From Actinacidiphila yanglinensis (GTDB lineage: Bacteria; Actinomycetota; Actinomycetes; Streptomycetales; Streptomycetaceae), in NCBI RefSeq assembly GCF_900107965.1, contig NZ_FNVU01000007.1:248001-312000 (forward strand): a stretch of DNA of 64,000 bases, in the 5' to 3' direction. Below are positions 60,914-64,000 of the stretch, piece after piece; the first letter of the stretch is position 1, and the number at the start of each line of letters is the position of its first letter. The position numbers were made by a program, and so were the translations under genes. The notes beneath the pieces were generated by a model. It was not told where the DNA came from. It was given only the letters and a program-made list of their open reading frames with translations, and made no database searches.

Positions 60914-61936
60914 TCACGCCGTGACGTCGCGCGAGGTGAACCGGGCCCAGGCGGCCGAGCCGAAGACCGCCGCGTAGAGCGCCTGGAGACCCAGGTTCTT
61001 CCCGATGGCGTCCCAGGGGACGGGGTCGCGCAGGACGTCGGCGAAGCTCAGCCAGTAGTGCGGGAAGAGGTAGGGCTGCACCGCGTGGAGCTGGGGGATG
61101 CTGTCGACGATCTGCACGGTGATGAGCAGCCCGACGGTGGCCGCCATCGCACCGACCCCGCTGTCGGTCAGGGTGGACACGAACAGCCCGAGGGCCGCGA
61201 TGCCCACCAGCGACCCGGCCACCAGGACGGCGATCAGCAGGGCCCGGAGCATGCCCGTGGAGAGCGGCAGGGTGGTGCCGGACAGCGTCGTGACGCTGCC
61301 GACGGGAAAGAGCGCGAAGCCGACGATCAGGCCGGACACGGCGACGACGAGGGTCGCCGCGAGGCAGAAGGCCAGCACCGAGGCGTACTTCGCCAGCAGC
61401 AGGCGGGACCGCCCGGCCGGGGCGACCAGGAGGTAGCGCAGGGTGCCGGCGCTCGCCTCGCCCGCGATCGCGTCGCCCGCGACGACGCCGATCGCCATCG
61501 GCAGGAAGAACGGCAGGGTGGCGGCCAGCGCGGTGAACACCAGGAACAGGCCGTTGTTGCTGACCTGCTGGATGAACGCCGGCCCGCCGTCGCCGTTCTG
61601 GCCGCCGCCGATCGAGCTGCCGTCGCGGGTCTCGATCCGGACCGCGATGCCGACCAGCACGGGGACGCCCGCCAGCACCGCGAACAGCGCCAGGGTGCGC
61701 CACCGCCGGAAGACGGTGACCAGTTCGGAGCGGAAGAGCCCGAGGGACCACAGCAGCCGCGGTGCGCGCGGTACGGCGGTGGCGCTCCGCTCCCGGTCCC
61801 CGCCGCTCGCCCTGCCCTGTTCCGGTACCTCCGCGTGTTCCTGTGCCTCCACCGGTTCCCGCGCCGGTGCCGCTCCCTGGTCGGCGCCTTCCCGCCGGGC
61901 GCCCGCACCGCCGGGTGCCGTCTCAGCCCGCGACAT
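60914..61936 (-). CDS. ABC-2 type transporter permease
   Basis: 340 residues. A ~60-residue charged N-terminus (Glu/Arg/Ala) precedes six membrane segments of an ABC-2 permease; FRSELVTVFRRWRTLALFAV opens the domain and GDAIAGEASAGTLRYLLVAP-GRSRLLLAKY is the conserved cytoplasmic loop. Export substrate unknown. Its start overlaps the ATPase gene by 14 bp. Confidence 0.9.
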   Translation of the reverse strand: MSRAETAPGGAGARREGADQGAAPAREPVEAQEHAEVPEQGRASGGDRERSATAVPRAPRLLWSLGLFRSELVTVFRRWRTLALFAVLAGVPVLVGIAVRIETRDGSSIGGGQNGDGGPAFIQQVSNNGLFLVFTALAATLPFFLPMAIGVVAGDAIAGEASAGTLRYLLVAPAGRSRLLLAKYASVLAFCLAATLVVAVSGLIVGFALFPVGSVTTLSGTTLPLSTGMLRALLIAVLVAGSLVGIAALGLFVSTLTDSGVGAMAATVGLLITVQIVDSIPQLHAVQPYLFPHYWLSFADVLRDPVPWDAIGKNLGLQALYAAVFGSAAWARFTSRDVTA

Positions 61937-62891
61937 CGAAACCCTCCCCCGTCAGTGCCACGAACGCGTCCTCGAGCGTGCCGCGTTCGAGGCCGAACCC
62001 GCGCACCCGGACACCGGCGGCCACCAGAGCCGCGTTGAGCTCCGCGAGGTCGGGCGGATCGGCGGGCAACTCTCCGGTGACGCGCTGCCCGGACTCCGCC
62101 AGTGCGGTCACGCCGTGATCGGCCAGCACCCGGACCGCGTCGGCCGGATCGGGTGTGGTGACGGCGAGCCGGCTGCGGGTCCCCGCCGACAGTTCGGCGA
62201 CCGGACCCTGCGTGATCAGCCGGCCGCGGGCCATCACCGCGGCATGCGTGCAGACCTGCTCGATCTCGTCCAGCAGGTGCGACGACAGGAAGACCGTGGT
62301 GCCGTCCGCGGCCAACTCCCGGACCAGCCCGCGGATCTCCCGCATGCCCTGCGGGTCGAGGCCGTTCGTCGGCTCGTCCAGCACCAGCAGGTCGCGCGGC
62401 TGGAGCAGCGCCGCGGCCAGGCCGAGGCGCTGCTTCATGCCGAGCGAGTACTGCTTGGCCTTCTTGCCGGCCGCGGCCCCGAGGCCCACCCGGTCCAGGG
62501 CTGCGCCGACCCGGGCCCGCCGAGTCCGCGGGTCGGCGGTGGGGTCGGCCGCGTCGTAGCGCACCAGGTTGTCGCGGCCGGACAGGAAACCGTACAGCGC
62601 CGGGCCCTCGATGAGCGCGCCGACCCGGGGCAGCACCGAGCGGGCCGAGCGCGGCATCGGCTGGTCCAGCACCCGGGCGGTGCCCGCGGTCGGCTCGATC
62701 AGCCCCATCAGCATCCGGATGGTGGTGGTCTTGCCGGAGCCGTTGGGCCCGAGGAAGCCGAAGACGCTGCCGCGCGGTACCCGCAGGTCCAGACCGTCGA
62801 CCGCGAGGGTGCCGCGGTATCTCTTGGCGAGGCCGCGGGTCTCGATCACGACCTCGCCGCGCGCTTCCGCCCCGGCCGGCTGTGCCCGCAC
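61923..62891 (-). CDS. ABC transporter ATPase (CcmA/DrrA-like)
   Basis: 322 residues from GTG 62891. Walker A GPNGSGKTTT, signature SLGMKQRLGLA, Walker B LLVLDEPTNGLDPQG and the H-loop SSHLLDEIEQ. The C-terminal ~90 residues carry the regulatory extension of drug- and lipid-exporter ATPases. Pairs with the downstream permease; follows the envelope protein by one base. Confidence 0.93.
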   Translation of the reverse strand: MRAQPAGAEARGEVVIETRGLAKRYRGTLAVDGLDLRVPRGSVFGFLGPNGSGKTTTIRMLMGLIEPTAGTARVLDQPMPRSARSVLPRVGALIEGPALYGFLSGRDNLVRYDAADPTADPRTRRARVGAALDRVGLGAAAGKKAKQYSLGMKQRLGLAAALLQPRDLLVLDEPTNGLDPQGMREIRGLVRELAADGTTVFLSSHLLDEIEQVCTHAAVMARGRLITQGPVAELSAGTRSRLAVTTPDPADAVRVLADHGVTALAESGQRVTGELPADPPDLAELNAALVAAGVRVRGFGLERGTLEDAFVALTGEGFDVAG

Positions 62892-62892
62892 G

Positions 62893-64000
62893 CTACTTCG
62901 CGCCCCCGGCAGCCGCGGTCAGCGCGGACTGGGTGACCGCGCCGACGTAGAGCTTGCCGTCGTCGGTGAGCAGCGCGTTCACCAGGCGGGTGTGGAAGAC
63001 GGTGCCGGTGCCGAAGGAGCCGCTGACCTTGGTGCCGAAGCTGTCGAGCAGCGACTGCGGGTCACCGCCGCCGTGACGGGAACCGGCCTTGCCGTCCAGG
63101 CCGAGGTCGGTGCCGCCGTCCTGCTTCGCCTTGCCCGCCGCGGAGGTCAGGGCGCCGGTGTCGATCACCGCGATGGAGTTCCAGCCGGTGCCGAGCACGG
63201 TCGGCTGGCCGGCGGTGTCGCCCGTGGAGCCCTTGGTGGCCCCGGAGCCCGCCTCGGGGGTCCTGCCCTCGGTGACCTTCACCCCCTTGGGCGGCGTGAA
63301 CGCGAAGGTGCTCGCGGCCGGCCTGTCGAAACTCACCCGGGTGAAGCCGAGGTCGAAGACCGCCTTGCCACCGCCCTTCGGGACGACCGTGAACCTCAGC
63401 GGCACGCCGGTCGAGGAGTCGACCGCGATCCGGATCCGACCGACCGTGGTGCTGTCCGCGTGCTCGGGGGTGACCACGAGTTCGTACGCGCTGCGGCCGG
63501 CCACCCGGGCGGTGCCGTCGACCGTGATCGAGGAGGTGCCGTGCGCCGCGTCGAGCACCCGCTCGGCGGCTTCCTGCGGAGTGGTCGGCACGCCCTCGGG
63601 CAGTTGCTGCTCGGAGCGGGCGGCGGTGGGCGCGGGCAGCGTCGAGTGGTAGACCTGGTTCGACCCGCTGTCGTACGCCCACAGCTGGCTGCCGTTGTGG
63701 ATGACGCTGTACTCGGCGGCCTTCTCGATGATCGAGACCTTCTGCCGGTCCTGCCCGTCCGTGGACACGTGCAACTGGTGGGTGCCGGCCAGCAGTTGGG
63801 TGAGCTGGCGCTGCGGCGCCGCGGGTGAGGACGCGTCGCCGCCGCCCGCCTGGCCGCCCGTACCCGACAGCAGGCCGCCCGCCGCGCCCCCCGAGAGCGC
63901 GTCGGGCAGGCCCAGGTCGGTGCTCACCTTCACGGTGCCGTCGACGGTCCGCGTGTCCGAGGCGGCGATCTTCGTCAGCAGCTGCTGCGCGGTGATCTTC
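62893..64000 (-). CDS. LolA/RseB-like envelope protein, N-terminus missing
   Basis: The frame is open at the window edge (starts KITAQQLLTKIAASDTRTVD) and stops at 62893; about 369 residues are present. The DGTVKVSTDLGLPD, HVSTDGQDRQKVSIIEKAAE, LWAYDSGSNQVYHSTLP and RSAYELVVTPEHADSTTVGR pattern is that of the LolA/LppX-like beta-barrel halves found in actinobacterial DUF2092 and sigma-E regulator-type lipoproteins. The signal peptide must lie outside. Being in an operon with an ABC exporter, it may bind a hydrophobic ligand at the cell surface. Confidence 0.75.
   Translation of the reverse strand, partial: KITAQQLLTKIAASDTRTVDGTVKVSTDLGLPDALSGGAAGGLLSGTGGQAGGGDASSPAAPQRQLTQLLAGTHQLHVSTDGQDRQKVSIIEKAAEYSVIHNGSQLWAYDSGSNQVYHSTLPAPTAARSEQQLPEGVPTTPQEAAERVLDAAHGTSSITVDGTARVAGRSAYELVVTPEHADSTTVGRIRIAVDSSTGVPLRFTVVPKGGGKAVFDLGFTRVSFDRPAASTFAFTPPKGVKVTEGRTPEAGSGATKGSTGDTAGQPTVLGTGWNSIAVIDTGALTSAAGKAKQDGGTDLGLDGKAGSRHGGGDPQSLLDSFGTKVSGSFGTGTVFHTRLVNALLTDDGKLYVGAVTQSALTAAAGGAK

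Overview
The window is high-GC actinobacterial DNA and almost certainly Streptomyces. The evidence is codon bias, the gene families, a compact second nuo cluster beside htpX, yajQ and korAB (an arrangement I know from the Streptomyces coelicolor SCO4594-SCO4614 region), and an integrative element of actinomycete type (AICE) sitting in a tRNA-Tyr gene, the site used by SLP1 in S. coelicolor.

Layout. (1) 1-10297, chromosome: the end of an ABC importer for sulfonate/nitrate-type substrates (ATPase tail, permease, binding lipoprotein), a secreted unknown, a VOC protein, an MmpS-like protein, a deazaflavin-dependent reductase, a glycerophosphodiester phosphodiesterase, then a DUF2625 gene beside a SMI1/KNR4 remnant. 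(2) 10298-36381, a ~26 kb AICE bounded by 55-bp direct repeats that are the 3' part of tRNA-Tyr; the intact tRNA (36331-36412, minus strand) is at the right end next to the integrase. (3) 36413-64000, chromosome: yajQ, bcp, yccF-like gene, htpX, a ten-gene nuo cluster, two tandem sensor kinases and a response regulator, acetyltransferases, a quinone reductase, korAB, an HxlR/NAD(P)-binding pair, rarD, and an ABC exporter with a cell-envelope lipoprotein-like partner cut by the window edge.

The AICE has two halves. The right half (21.2-36.3 kb) is the transfer and maintenance backbone: a small GntR regulator, a GntR/UTRA repressor coupled to a YdcF-like gene, a four-site palindromic operator array, small tra-operon genes, a DUF2637/coiled-coil protein, a TraB/FtsK DNA translocase, an array of GACAAG repeats just after it (candidate clt transfer site), a membrane spread protein, an orphan C5 methyltransferase, a primase-polymerase plus AAA+ helicase replication pair, thirteen copies of an 8-bp repeat (candidate origin iterons), xis and int. 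The left half (10.4-20.8 kb) is cargo made almost entirely of DNA defence: a NaeI-like restriction endonuclease with its C5 methyltransferase, a DndB-family protein with no dndACDE partners facing a McrB-N/DUF3883 putative nuclease, a frameshifted DUF6000 gene, and a Hachiman pair (hamA, hamB) of visibly lower GC with TTA codons.

The most interesting candidates for something not well described are the solitary DndB-like protein paired with the McrB-N/DUF3883 nuclease, and the two repeat arrays that look like cis-acting transfer and replication sites. All assignments are from reading the sequence; no searches were run.
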